A DNA stretch of 64,000 nucleotides from Actinomycetota bacterium (GTDB lineage: Bacteria > Actinomycetota > Thermoleophilia > Gaiellales > Gaiellaceae), in the NCBI GenBank assembly GCA_003132665.1, contig PKYN01000009.1, positions 327,714 through 391,713 on the forward strand, given 5' to 3'. This document shows positions 17,800-26,282 of this stretch, one piece after another; position 1 is the first letter of the stretch; every line of letters starts with the position of its first letter. The notes under the pieces were generated by a model. It saw only the letters and a program-made list of their open reading frames with translations, had not been told where the DNA came from and did not search any database. The position numbers and the translations under genes were made by a program.

Positions 17800-20286
17800 T
17801 CAGCGCCTGGGACCGGATGAGCGGCGCCGGCCTCTATCGTTGTCTCGGGCCGGGCGTTCTTGTCGCTCGCCTTCGGGCCGGTTGGCCGCCTTCTCCTTGG
17901 CGATCTCGATCAGCGCCTCGGGCATCACGAGCGTGTCGCCGTCGTGCTTGCCGAGAAGCTTGAGCCCGATTCGGCCGCGCTCCTTGTCGACCTCCTGCAC
18001 GATCACGTCGATCACGTCGCCGCGGTCGAGCACGTCCTCGATCCTGTCGACTCGTCCGGGGCCGACATTGGAGACGTGGAGCAGACCGTCGGTTCCCTTC
18101 TTCAGCTCGACGAAGGCGCCGAACTGGGTCAGCTTGACGACCCGCCCGGTGTACTCGTCCCCGACCTCGGGGGTCTTGGTCATCGCATGGATGGCCGCTA
18201 CGGCGGCGTCGGCGTTGGTGCCCGACGTGGCGTAGACGAGCACTGTCCCGTCCTCCTGGATGTCGATCTGCACCTCGTAGTCGGCCTCGAGCGCGCGGAT
18301 CGTCTCGCCGCCCTTGCCGATGACCATGCCGATCATCTCCGGGTCGATCGAGACGCTCGAGATGCGAGGCGCGTGGCCTGCAAGCTCTGCCCTCGGCTCG
18401 GGGATGGCGGCGATCATCTTGTCGAGGATGTCCTCGCGCGCCCTTTTTGCCTGCGCCAGCGCCGAGCTCATGATCTCGTGCGTGACGCCGGTGATCTTGA
18501 TGTCCATCTGCAGGGCGGTGATGCCCTCGCGGGTACCGGTGACCTTGAAGTCCATATCGCCGAGGTGATCCTCGGCGCCCTGGATGTCAGTCAGGATGAC
18601 GTAGTCGTCGCCTTCCTTGACCAGGCCCATGGCGATGCCCGAGACGGGGCTCTTGATCGGCACGCCGGCGTCCATCAGGGCCAGCGTCGAGCCGCAGACC
18701 GAGGCCATCGACGAAGAACCGTTCGACTCCAGCGTCTCGGAGACAAGCCGGATCGTGTACGGGAACTCCTCGGCCGACGGAATCATCGGCTCGAGCGCCC
18801 GCTGAGCGAGTGCGCCGTGACCGATGTCGCGCCGCTTGGGGCCGCGCATGAAGCCGGTCTCCCCGACCGAGTAGGGCGGGAAGTTGTAGTGGTGCATGTA
18901 GTGGCGCTCGGCCTCCAGCGACAGGTCGTCGATGCGCTGGCCTTCCTTGGCCGTGCCGAGCGTTAGCAGCGTCATCACCTGCGTTTGGCCGCGCGTGAAG
19001 AGCGCGGAGCCGTGCGTGCGCGGCGATACCGACACTTCGCACGTGATCGGGCGGATCTCCTCGGTGCCGCGACCGTCGGGGCGACGCTTGTCGACGGCGA
19101 TCTTCTGCCGGATCAGATCCTTGTAGATGGCGTCGGTCGACTTGCGGATGAAGCTCTTCGTCAGCTGATCCTTGACCGGAGCCTCGCCCTCGGCAGGCGC
19201 GGGGCCGGCCGGGAAGGGCAACTCGACCCCTTCGACGATGCTGTCGACGAGCAGCTGGCGCTTGGCGGCCCGCAGCTCCTTGGAGTCCTGCTCGGCGTCG
19301 GTCAGAGCGCGAAGCTCTTTACCGAACTGCTCCTGCACCTTGCCCTGGACGGCCGCGAGCTGCTCGCGCTCGAGAATCGCGTGCAGGCTGGCTCGAACCT
19401 GCGAGCGCCGGACGATGTCTTCCTCGGTGGAATCCATCGAGAGAGCGGGCGCGATCTCGCTTGTGATCTCCTCGACGAGGGCTGCCGCCTCGCGCAGACC
19501 GAGCTCCGCGATGCGCTCGCGAAGGCGCTTACCCTGCGCCTTCTCCAGTTTGGCGGTCAGCTCGTTGTCTAGCCACTTCGGCTTGCCGACGAGCTTGCGC
19601 AGCTTTTCTTGCGCCTCACAGAGCTTCGCGATCTCCTTCTGAGCGAGGGCGAAAGCTTCGAGAATCGTCTCCTCGGGAACCTCCTGGGCGCCCGCCTCTA
19701 CCATCGTCAGTGCTTCCTTGGTGCCGACCACGAGCAGGTCGAGCTTGGACTCTTCCATCTCCTGCATCGAGCCGTTGATCACCAGCTCGTCATCGATCAG
19801 GCCGACGCGGACGGCTCCCACCGGGCCCATGAAAGGCAGCGGCGAGATCATCAGCGCGGCCGAGACGCCGTTGATGCAAAGCGTGTCGTGTGCCGTGACG
19901 AGGTCGGCGGAGAGCACCGTTGCGATGCACTGCACCTCGTTGCGGAAGCCCTTCGGCCAGAGCGGCCGGATCGGGCGGTCGGTCATGCGGGCGGTAAGGA
20001 TCGCTCGTTCAGTCGGGCGCCCCTCACGCTTGAAAAAGCCGCCGGGGATCTTGCCGGCGGCGTACATGCGCTCCTCGACGTCGACTGTCAGCGGGAAGAA
20101 GTCGGCGCCCTCGCGGGCCTCCGCTCTTCCCTGCGCCGTCGCCAGCACCATGGTCTCGCCTGAGCGAACAACCACTGCGCCGCCTGCTTGCTTGGCTAGC
20201 TTCCCGGTCTCGAAGGTGATCTCGTGATCGCCAACGGTCACCGATACGGACTCAATCCGCCCGGTTCCAGTACTGGTCATCTCCAA
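17800..20286 (-). CDS. pnp: Polyribonucleotide nucleotidyltransferase
   Basis: 828 aa PNPase, the 3'-5' phosphorolytic exoribonuclease of mRNA decay. The domains in order are first RNase PH core, helical linker, second RNase PH core with DIQGAEDHLGDMDFKV (catalytic Asp cluster), KH domain (MIGMVIGKGGETIRALE), S1 domain (VGDEYTGRVVKLTQFGAFVEL) and a short basic tail (RGRRRSSGPRR). It is about 100 residues longer than E. coli PNPase, mostly through an enlarged, charged linker at about 230-400. It sits downstream of rpsO, separated by a 62-base hairpin described separately, as in the classic rpsO-pnp operon. Confidence 0.97.
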   Translation of the reverse strand: MEMTSTGTGRIESVSVTVGDHEITFETGKLAKQAGGAVVVRSGETMVLATAQGRAEAREGADFFPLTVDVEERMYAAGKIPGGFFKREGRPTERAILTARMTDRPIRPLWPKGFRNEVQCIATVLSADLVTAHDTLCINGVSAALMISPLPFMGPVGAVRVGLIDDELVINGSMQEMEESKLDLLVVGTKEALTMVEAGAQEVPEETILEAFALAQKEIAKLCEAQEKLRKLVGKPKWLDNELTAKLEKAQGKRLRERIAELGLREAAALVEEITSEIAPALSMDSTEEDIVRRSQVRASLHAILEREQLAAVQGKVQEQFGKELRALTDAEQDSKELRAAKRQLLVDSIVEGVELPFPAGPAPAEGEAPVKDQLTKSFIRKSTDAIYKDLIRQKIAVDKRRPDGRGTEEIRPITCEVSVSPRTHGSALFTRGQTQVMTLLTLGTAKEGQRIDDLSLEAERHYMHHYNFPPYSVGETGFMRGPKRRDIGHGALAQRALEPMIPSAEEFPYTIRLVSETLESNGSSSMASVCGSTLALMDAGVPIKSPVSGIAMGLVKEGDDYVILTDIQGAEDHLGDMDFKVTGTREGITALQMDIKITGVTHEIMSSALAQAKRAREDILDKMIAAIPEPRAELAGHAPRISSVSIDPEMIGMVIGKGGETIRALEADYEVQIDIQEDGTVLVYATSGTNADAAVAAIHAMTKTPEVGDEYTGRVVKLTQFGAFVELKKGTDGLLHVSNVGPGRVDRIEDVLDRGDVIDVIVQEVDKERGRIGLKLLGKHDGDTLVMPEALIEIAKEKAANRPEGERQERPARDNDRGRRRSSGPRR

Positions 20287-20302
20287 CTCCTCTGTTTGTC
20301 AG

Positions 20303-20364
20303 GTGGAGCGGGAGTTTGAGTGAGCCGGATCTTGGTCTCGGGCTCGCTCAAACTTCCACTCCCC
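20303..20364 (-). promoter_or_regulatory. Long rpsO-pnp intergenic RNA hairpin (candidate RNase III / PNPase autoregulation site)
   Basis: On the minus-strand RNA, bases 20364-20341 pair with 20326-20303 around a 14-base loop: 24 positions with 20 Watson-Crick pairs, one G-U and three mismatches. It sits between the rpsO stop and the pnp start. In E. coli an extended stem in the same place is cut by RNase III, after which PNPase degrades its own mRNA 5' end. There is no U-tract, so it is unlikely to be a simple terminator. The role is inferred from position and structure. Confidence 0.65.
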
Positions 20365-20379
20365 ATCTCTTCTCGAGCT

Positions 20380-20649
20380 CTAGCGCCTTAGGCCGAGCTC
20401 CTTGATCAATTCGCGGTATGCCTCGAGGTCGTGCTTCTGCATATAGGTCTGCAGGCGCCGGCGCTGCCCGACCAGCTTGAGCAGCCCACGCCGGGAGTGA
20501 TGATCCTTGGGGTGGGTGCGCAGGTGGCCGTTCAGCTGGTTGATGCGCTCTGTTAGTAGAGCGATCTGAACCTTGGCCGAGCCGGTGTCCGACGCGGTTT
20601 CGCCGAAGCGCTTGAAAACCTCGAGCTTTGCTTCCTTCGTTAGGGACAT
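20380..20649 (-). CDS. rpsO: 30S ribosomal protein S15
   Basis: 89 aa primary-binding small-subunit protein that contacts 16S rRNA helices 20-22. The typical motifs are [10 protein letters not shown]-like [19 protein letters not shown] (residues 20-38) and [22 protein letters not shown] (43-64, with the RNA-contacting DHHSRRGL). A good Shine-Dalgarno (GGAAGGA) precedes the ATG. The leader region holds an inverted repeat ACGATC/GATCGT at 20715-20728 and an extended -10-like TGCTAGTCT further up. S15 often represses its own mRNA through leader structure, so the repeat may matter, but this is not shown. Confidence 0.98.
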   Translation of the reverse strand: MSLTKEAKLEVFKRFGETASDTGSAKVQIALLTERINQLNGHLRTHPKDHHSRRGLLKLVGQRRRLQTYMQKHDLEAYRELIKELGLRR

Positions 20650-20931
20650 GTAGTTCCTTCCGTTGCTTACTTGCCTTTGCCACTGATCCCAGTTCGCCGT
20701 CGGAAGCGCCTCGAACGATCGAGATCGTGGTTGCGGAAAGACTAGCAGTGCGGGGGGTTTTCGGCGGGATTGGCGGTCCCTCGCAGGAGGGTGTCAGACA
20801 CCGGTCAGAGATTCCGGCGACTGTCAAGACGAGTCTGTGCCGAAAGCGGGACTTCCTCCCCACCGCTTCCTATGCTCAACCCGCCTCGGAAGCCATCGCG
20901 CCCGAAATTCCGGCCTTGTATCGTGCCGGTT

Positions 20932-21594
20932 GTGCGTGCGCTCATCTTCGATCTCGACGGTACGCTCGTTGACACGGTCTACCCCCATGTCTTCGCCTGG
21001 CAGCAGGCGCTCGCCGAGGCGGACATGCCGATCGACGGCTGGCGCATCCACCGGCGCATCGGTATGAGCGGCGGCCTGTTCGCTCGTGCAGTCGCGCGCG
21101 AGTTGGGGCGCCCACTCTCTACCGAGGAGACCGATGCGCTCCAACGCCGCCACGGCGAGCTGTTCGATCTACTGATGCCGACGCGGCGACCGCTCCAGGG
21201 CGCCGTCGAGCTGCTGCGGCACCTGCGCGAGGCGGGCGTCACGCACGGGATCGCCACCTCGGGCTCGCGGCCGCTGATCGACAGCTCGCTCGAGGCGCTT
21301 GGCATCGGAGACGAGACGGTCGTGATCGAACGCGGTGACGTTGCGCGCGCCAAGCCCGAGCCCGATCTCTTTTTAGCTTGCGCCGAACGAATGAGAGTGA
21401 GCCCGCAAGAGTGCTACGTGATCGGCGACGCCGTTTGGGACTTGCTCGCCGCGCGACGAGCGAACATGCTCAGCGTTGGGCTGTTGAGCGGCGGCTACGG
21501 CGAGGACGAGCTGGCCAGCGCCGGCGCTTACCGCGTCTACCGCGATCCGGCCGAGCTGAACGAGTCGCTCGACGAGCTGGGAGTGCTGCTCTGA
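20932..21594 (+). CDS. HAD-superfamily hydrolase (phosphoglycolate-phosphatase/beta-phosphoglucomutase-like)
   Basis: 220 aa HAD subfamily IA enzyme. The nucleophile motif is FDLDGTLVDT (Asp and Asp+2), followed by motif II ATSGS, the Lys of motif III in AKPEPDLFLA and the acidic motif IV VIGDAVWDLLAA. The cap is the four-helix type. The start is the GTG at 20932 just before RALIFDLDG; an in-frame GTG at 20923 is an alternative, and the frame is open further upstream without family similarity. The substrate cannot be read from sequence. The stop overlaps the candidate CTG start of ggt (CTGA), so the two genes are probably coupled. Confidence 0.88.
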   Translation: MRALIFDLDGTLVDTVYPHVFAWQQALAEADMPIDGWRIHRRIGMSGGLFARAVARELGRPLSTEETDALQRRHGELFDLLMPTRRPLQGAVELLRHLREAGVTHGIATSGSRPLIDSSLEALGIGDETVVIERGDVARAKPEPDLFLACAERMRVSPQECYVIGDAVWDLLAARRANMLSVGLLSGGYGEDELASAGAYRVYRDPAELNESLDELGVLL

Positions 21595-22985
21595 CGTCGT
21601 CCTTGCCGCCGGGCGTTGCCGCGGGACATCCGGCGACGGCTCGGGCCGGGCTCGAAGTGCTCGAGGACGGCGGCAGCGCCGCCGACGCGGCGATCGCTGC
21701 CTGCTTCGCATCCTGCGTCTGCGAGGTCGTGATGACCGGTCTTCTGGGCGGAGGGCACGGGATGATCTGGGACGCCGTAGCGGGCCACGCAGAGCAACTC
21801 GATTTCTTCACCACGGTGCCCGGTATCGGCGCTACCGCTCAGCTGCGTCCGCGGCTGATGGAGCTGGACGTGCCCTTCGGAGAGGAGCTGATCCGCTACG
21901 AGATCGGGCCCGGGTCATGCGCCGTTCCGGGCATTCCGGCCGGACTGTACGAGCTCTGGCGCCGCTCGGGGCGCCTCGACTGGGCGCGCCTGCTTGCCCC
22001 GGCGATTCGCCTCGCGCGTGAGGGCGTTCCGATGCCGGCCGCGCACGCCTCCTGCCTGAGAATGCTCGCTCCCGTCCTGACGCTCGACCAGGGCGAGCGC
22101 CTGTTCGCCCCGGCCGGGCACCTGCTCGACGAAGGCGAGCTTCTTGTTCAACCCGGGATCGCCGCCGCGCTGGAGCTGATCGCCGAGGACCCGCGCTCGC
22201 TCTACGCGGGGGCACTCTCGCGCAGCCTGCTCGAGCTGGTACGCGAACGAGGTGGCCTGATAACCGAGGAAGACCTCTCCTCCTACACCCCACTCTGGCG
22301 CGAGCCAATCGAGGCGTCTTACGCCGGAACGCGTTTCCTCACCCGGGGCGGACTGTCTGGAGTGCCCGAGACGCTGGCGCGGCTTCGCCCTCTGGTGGGC
22401 ATTTCCGGGCGCGAGCGGGTGCTGGCGCTACTAGTAGCGCTCGGCGGAGAAGGCGCCGGCTCACACACCACCAACCTGGTCGCGGTGGATGGAGAGGGAA
22501 ACGCCTGCGTGCTCACGACCAGCCTGGGCCTCGGCTCGGGCGACTATCTGCCCGGCTTCGATCTGCACCTGAACTCGATGCTGGGCGAGAAAGACCTTGT
22601 CGGCGGCGAGCTCGTGCCCGGCGAACGAGTGCTGAGCATGACGGCGCCGAGCGTCGCGGTTGACGAGCGAGGCCTGGCGCTGGCGATCGGGTCCGCCGGC
22701 GGCACCCGCCTGCGTTCGGCGCTGGTGCAGGTCGCCGCCGGAATCCTCGACGAGGGTCTGGCTCCCGCCGAGGCGATCGAGCGCCCTCGTTTGCATCCCG
22801 CGGGCCCGGTCTTGAACGCCGAGCCGGGCGTGGACGAGGAGGCGCTCGACGAGCTGGAGGCGGGCGGCTGGCAGGTTCGGCGCTGGTCGTCGCTCCACCA
22901 TTACTTCGGAGGGGTCAGTGCAATCGGTCGGACCGGCGCGGCCGGAGATCCAAGGCGCAGCGGCGAGGGCCTACTACTCGGCTAG
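21591..22985 (+). CDS. ggt: Short cytosolic gamma-glutamyltransferase family protein
   Basis: About 464 aa Ntn-hydrolase of the GGT family. The N-terminal part has GHPATARAGLEVLEDGGSAADAA and GLLGGGHGM; the autoprocessing site reads SHTTNL with the candidate nucleophile Thr293, where canonical GGT has TTH, and LGLGSG and APSVAVDERG follow. It is 100 or more residues shorter than typical GGT and has no signal peptide, so it should stay in the cytosol. It may be a gamma-glutamyl hydrolase or an acylase relative. Start: no ATG or GTG is available. Either the CTG at 21591, overlapping the HAD stop as CTGA with GGGAG seven bases before, or the TTG at 21603 without a ribosome-binding site. I prefer the CTG. 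Confidence 0.78.
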   Translation: MTSSLPPGVAAGHPATARAGLEVLEDGGSAADAAIAACFASCVCEVVMTGLLGGGHGMIWDAVAGHAEQLDFFTTVPGIGATAQLRPRLMELDVPFGEELIRYEIGPGSCAVPGIPAGLYELWRRSGRLDWARLLAPAIRLAREGVPMPAAHASCLRMLAPVLTLDQGERLFAPAGHLLDEGELLVQPGIAAALELIAEDPRSLYAGALSRSLLELVRERGGLITEEDLSSYTPLWREPIEASYAGTRFLTRGGLSGVPETLARLRPLVGISGRERVLALLVALGGEGAGSHTTNLVAVDGEGNACVLTTSLGLGSGDYLPGFDLHLNSMLGEKDLVGGELVPGERVLSMTAPSVAVDERGLALAIGSAGGTRLRSALVQVAAGILDEGLAPAEAIERPRLHPAGPVLNAEPGVDEEALDELEAGGWQVRRWSSLHHYFGGVSAIGRTGAAGDPRRSGEGLLLG

Positions 22986-22999
22986 CTACTGAATTATCC

Positions 23000-23095
23000 C
23001 TAACGCCGGGAGTGCCGGATTGCCCAGGCGAGAGCCGCGACCATCATCACGAGAATGATCGAGAAAGAAGCGGCGAGAACAAGCAGGGCGGTCAC
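23000..23095 (-). CDS. 31-residue single-pass membrane miniprotein
   Basis: A GTG at 23093-23095 opens 31 codons ending in TAG. The product has one hydrophobic helix (about 3-25, LLVLAASFSIILVMMVAALA) and a basic tail RHSRR, so it fits a small inner-membrane protein with a cytoplasmic C-terminus. It begins 7 bases after the ribF stop on the same strand, so it could be translated from the same mRNA. The ribosome-binding site is weak, and no family is recognised. It is too short for usual gene finders. Confidence 0.4.
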   Translation of the reverse strand: MTALLVLAASFSIILVMMVAALAWAIRHSRR

Positions 23096-23102
23096 TGGTA
23101 GC

Positions 23103-23966
23103 TCATGGCCTATCGGCCTCTAGCGCCGCCTGCACATCCCGCCCGATCTGCTCGCTGAGCGCCACGTCACTCTCGAACACCTGCTCGCCGCGCAGCCGCT
23201 GCCAAAGCTCTACGACCAGCCGCTTGCCGTAGAGGTCGGCCGAGAAATCGACTAGATGCACTTCGACGCGGCGCTCTCCGCCGCCGAAATGAATGTTGAC
23301 GCCGATCGAGACGGCGGCTCGGTGAGCCTCGGTCAGGCCCGCGTAGATGCCGTCGAGCGGGACGAGCTGGTGCGGGGCGAAGGCCAGGTTGGCGGTCGGG
23401 AAGCCGAGGCGAGCGCCGCGTGCCAGGCCCGGGACGACGCGCCCGTCGAGCTCATAGGGGTGGCCGAGCAGCGCGGCCGCTCCGATCACGTCGCCTTCGT
23501 GCAGGGCATTTCTGATCGCGGTCGAGGAGACGCCGGGAACGGGCTCGACCAGCCGCGTGAGCAGGCCTTCCTCGCGCAACATGTCGAGATCGCCTGCGCG
23601 GCCGTGACCGAAACGGAAATCGGGGCCCGCGACGACGATCTGGGCGCCGAGCGGGTTCAAGTGGCGCAGGGTGAACTCTCTCGGCGTCATCGCCGCCAGC
23701 TCGCTGTCGAAGCGCAGCACGACGATCTCCTCCACCCCGTACTCGGCCAGCAGCTCGACCTTGCGCTCGAGCGTGGTCAGAAGCTCGACCGGCTGCCCCA
23801 GCAGCACGCGCGGATGCGGATCGAAGGTCAGCACGGCCACCGGAAGACCGGTCTCGAAGGCTGTGTCCAGGACCCGACGATGGCCCAGGTGGACGCCGTC
23901 GAAGGAACCGATGGCGACCGCCCGCGCAGTGCGAGGCAGGTCTATCGGATCGCGAACGACTTTCAT
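23103..23966 (-). CDS. ribF: Bifunctional riboflavin kinase / FAD synthetase
   Basis: 287 aa. The N-terminal FMN adenylyltransferase domain has the nucleotidyltransferase signature GSFDGVHLGHRRVL (about 20-33) and VVAGPDFRFGHGRAGD; the C-terminal flavokinase domain has LGFPTANL and the strand DGIYAGL. Together they convert riboflavin to FMN and then FAD. The ATG at 23966 overlaps the stop of truB (ATGA), the common truB-ribF pairing, and gives the usual short lead before the first strand. The frame is open upstream within truB, which is a shadow. Confidence 0.95.
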   Translation of the reverse strand: MKVVRDPIDLPRTARAVAIGSFDGVHLGHRRVLDTAFETGLPVAVLTFDPHPRVLLGQPVELLTTLERKVELLAEYGVEEIVVLRFDSELAAMTPREFTLRHLNPLGAQIVVAGPDFRFGHGRAGDLDMLREEGLLTRLVEPVPGVSSTAIRNALHEGDVIGAAALLGHPYELDGRVVPGLARGARLGFPTANLAFAPHQLVPLDGIYAGLTEAHRAAVSIGVNIHFGGGERRVEVHLVDFSADLYGKRLVVELWQRLRGEQVFESDVALSEQIGRDVQAALEADRP

Positions 23967-24781
23967 ACCGGCATCACCGTCTCGGATCTCACCGTACCGT
24001 TCTTGCCCGCTGCCACTGCGATCAATCTGCCTTCCCGGCACAGGCGCAGCAAGCCTGCCTCGTTTCGCTCCAGCGGCCGTCCGGCGCGGACGGCCGCGAC
24101 CTCCTCCTCGTTCAGCTCCAGCGCGGGAAGAAAGGGAAGCGCATCGGTCGCCGGATGGATCCGCTCGCTGTCGGCGCTTTTCAGCGAGAACGGCCCGATC
24201 TCGAGCCGGCGCAGACTGCGGCAGTGGCCGCCCAGCCGGTCGGCAATCGCGCGCACGTAGGTTCCCGAGCTGACACGCAGATCGAGCCTGGCGACGCCGT
24301 GGGAGTAGTCGAGCAGGCGCAGTTCGTCGATGCGCGAGCGCCTGAGCGGCATCTCCGGCGCCTCGCCGCGCCGAGCCAGGCGGTAGGCGCGCTCGCCGCC
24401 GATCTTGATCGCCGATAGCGCGGGAACGCGCAGCTCGACCTCTCCGCGCAGCTCTTCGAGGCTCTGTTCGAGTTGATCGAGCTCGGGCGACTCCAGCTGC
24501 TCGATTATCTCGCCCGTGAGGTCACCGCTCGAGCTGCGCGCGCCGAGGTCGATCTCGGTCTCGTAGCGCTTGTCGAGGCCGACGAGATAGCGCGCGAGCC
24601 GTGTCGCGGAGCCCAGCAGCACCAGCAACAACCCGCTGGCGAACGGGTCGAGCGTGCCGGCGTGACCGGCCCGGGCGCCGGTCTTGGCGCGCAGGTCGCG
24701 CACGACCGCAAACGAGGAGGGCCCGGTCGGCTTGTCCACGAGCACGAGTCCGGATGGCTCAAGCGCCCGCGGAATAGCCAC
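23963..24781 (-). CDS. truB: tRNA pseudouridine-55 synthase
   Basis: 272 aa TruB, which makes the universal pseudouridine 55 in the tRNA T loop and acts as a tRNA chaperone. The catalytic aspartate is in HAGTLDPFASGLL; DKPTGPSSF near the start, RAYRLARRGE and SSGTYVRAIADRLG are family motifs. A short PUA-like C-terminus ends the protein. The start is a GTG at 24779-24781, three bases after the nrnA stop. It is part of the rbfA-nrnA-truB-ribF translation and RNA-turnover unit. Confidence 0.95.
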   Translation of the reverse strand: MAIPRALEPSGLVLVDKPTGPSSFAVVRDLRAKTGARAGHAGTLDPFASGLLLVLLGSATRLARYLVGLDKRYETEIDLGARSSSGDLTGEIIEQLESPELDQLEQSLEELRGEVELRVPALSAIKIGGERAYRLARRGEAPEMPLRRSRIDELRLLDYSHGVARLDLRVSSGTYVRAIADRLGGHCRSLRRLEIGPFSLKSADSERIHPATDALPFLPALELNEEEVAAVRAGRPLERNEAGLLRLCREGRLIAVAAGKNGTVRSETVMPV

Positions 24782-24784
24782 GGC

Positions 24785-25780
24785 CTATCCCGCCTGGCCC
24801 GACGTCTTGGCGACGAACTCCTTGCGCAAGAAGGCGATCAGTTCCTTGACGCCGAGGTCGCTCGAGAACCCGGCCGCCTGCCTGTGGCCACCGCCGCCGG
24901 CGACGCGAGCCAGCTCCGAGACGTCGAGGCGGTCGCGCGAAGAGCGAAGGCTGACCCGGCGCTTGTCCCGCTCGGGCGGCTCCGAAATCAGAGCCGACAT
25001 CTCGACGCCGGCTACCGCGCGCAAGGAGTCGATCACACCCTCGGAGGCTCCGCTCGACGCCCCCGTTTCTTCGTAGTCCTTGTGCTCGAGGAAGGAGATG
25101 ACCAGCCGCCCGCCCTCGTACACCTCGACGTGCTCGAGCGCGCGCGCCAGCAGCTTCAGCTTCGACAGCTCGATCGTCTCGTAGACGTGCTGGAAGATCC
25201 GGTGCGCGTCGGCGCCGGCCTCGATCAGCTCGGCGGCTAGGCGCAGCGTCTTGGGCGAGGTGTTCGCGTACTGGAATCGGCCGGTGTCGGTGACGAGCGC
25301 GATATACAGCGCCTCGGCGATCTCGGGCGTCAAGCGCACCTTCAGCTCGCTGAAGACATCGCGCAAGACCTCGCTAGTGGACGAGGCTTCGGCGACGACG
25401 AGATTGACGTTGCCGTAGCGGCTGTTGTCGTGGTGATGGTCGACGACCGCGACGAAGGGCGCCTCCGTGAGCAGGCGCTGGTCGCTGCCGAGGCGCGCCT
25501 CGTTGGCCACGTCGAGCGAGAGCAGAGGGCGGCCGAGAAGCTCGTCGGGATTGCCCCGGACGAGATCGTCCAGCGGCATGAAGCGATATTCGAAGGGAAT
25601 TGGCGCCGAGCCGACGAGGAACATCGTGGCGCTCTTGCCGAGCTGATCGAGCGCCAGCTTGAGCGCGAGCATCGAGCCGAGCGCGTCACCGTCCGGGTTC
25701 TCGTGAACCGAGATGACGAAGTCGTCGTGGTCGCGGATTCCTTGCGCGACCGCCTTGAGATCAGCCTTCGTTATCGTCAT
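24785..25780 (-). CDS. nrnA: DHH-family oligoribonuclease / pAp phosphatase
   Basis: 331 aa DHH-DHHA1 phosphoesterase. The DHH domain has HENPDGDALGS (about 21-31) and VVDHHHDNSRYG (the DHH motif), with DTGRFQYANTS further on; the DHHA1 domain ends with GGGGHRQAAGF. NrnA degrades 2-5-mer RNAs and dephosphorylates 3'-phosphoadenosine 5'-phosphate, replacing oligoribonuclease in Gram-positives. It overlaps the end of rbfA by 20 bases, implying coupled translation, and is followed three bases later by truB. Confidence 0.94.
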   Translation of the reverse strand: MTITKADLKAVAQGIRDHDDFVISVHENPDGDALGSMLALKLALDQLGKSATMFLVGSAPIPFEYRFMPLDDLVRGNPDELLGRPLLSLDVANEARLGSDQRLLTEAPFVAVVDHHHDNSRYGNVNLVVAEASSTSEVLRDVFSELKVRLTPEIAEALYIALVTDTGRFQYANTSPKTLRLAAELIEAGADAHRIFQHVYETIELSKLKLLARALEHVEVYEGGRLVISFLEHKDYEETGASSGASEGVIDSLRAVAGVEMSALISEPPERDKRRVSLRSSRDRLDVSELARVAGGGGHRQAAGFSSDLGVKELIAFLRKEFVAKTSGQAG

Positions 25781-26117
25781 CGGGCGGAGCCAGCTCTTCG
25801 ATCAGTTTCGTCATGCGAACCGCATATTCGGCGGTCGGATCGTACTCGAAGGTGAGTTGCGGGATTCGCTTGATGCGAAGCTCGCGGTTCAGCCTCGCCT
25901 GGAGCACGCCGTGAGCGGCATTCAGCGCGTCGACCGCCTTGGCGATCTTGGCCTCGGAGCCGAGCACGCTGACGTAGACGCGCGCAGTGCTCAGGTCGGC
26001 GGTCGTTCTCACCGCGGTGATGGTCACAAAGCCGATGCGCGGATCCTTGAGCGAGGGCAGGGCTTCGCTCAAAGACTGCCGTAGCGACTCGTTGACTCGG
26101 CGCATTCTTCCGGACAT
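25761..26117 (-). CDS. rbfA: Ribosome-binding factor A
   Basis: 118 aa KH-like 30S maturation factor. Core motifs RMRRVNESLRQ at the N-terminus, DPRIGFVTITAVRTTADLSTARVYVSV and LRIKRIPQLTFEYDPT are clear, followed by an acidic tail PPDDDNEG. GGAGAG lies five bases before the ATG at 26117; the frame is open far upstream but shows no RbfA similarity there. In most bacteria rbfA follows infB directly; here a PfkB gene on the other strand separates it from infB-DUF503, so it needs its own promoter. A TATATG-like box lies about 75 bases upstream. Confidence 0.93.
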   Translation of the reverse strand: MSGRMRRVNESLRQSLSEALPSLKDPRIGFVTITAVRTTADLSTARVYVSVLGSEAKIAKAVDALNAAHGVLQARLNRELRIKRIPQLTFEYDPTAEYAVRMTKLIEELAPPDDDNEG

Positions 26118-26282
26118 CACTCTCCATTCAAGCGGTTTCGGGCGACGTCCCGCGCCGCAACGCCGCTTACGTCCGTAGCTGGGGCGAGTGGAATCGTGCA
26201 TATAAATCCGCAGAAATCCGGAAGCGCGGCACTCGAGCCCTGCCCGCCGCCCCTGTAGCCGCGGTTCGACTACGTTTCCGCC

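Noticed and set aside
26262-26270. GGTTCGAC resembling a tRNA T-loop
   Set aside because: No acceptor stem, D-arm or anticodon arm can be folded around it; it lies just before the PfkB ATG.
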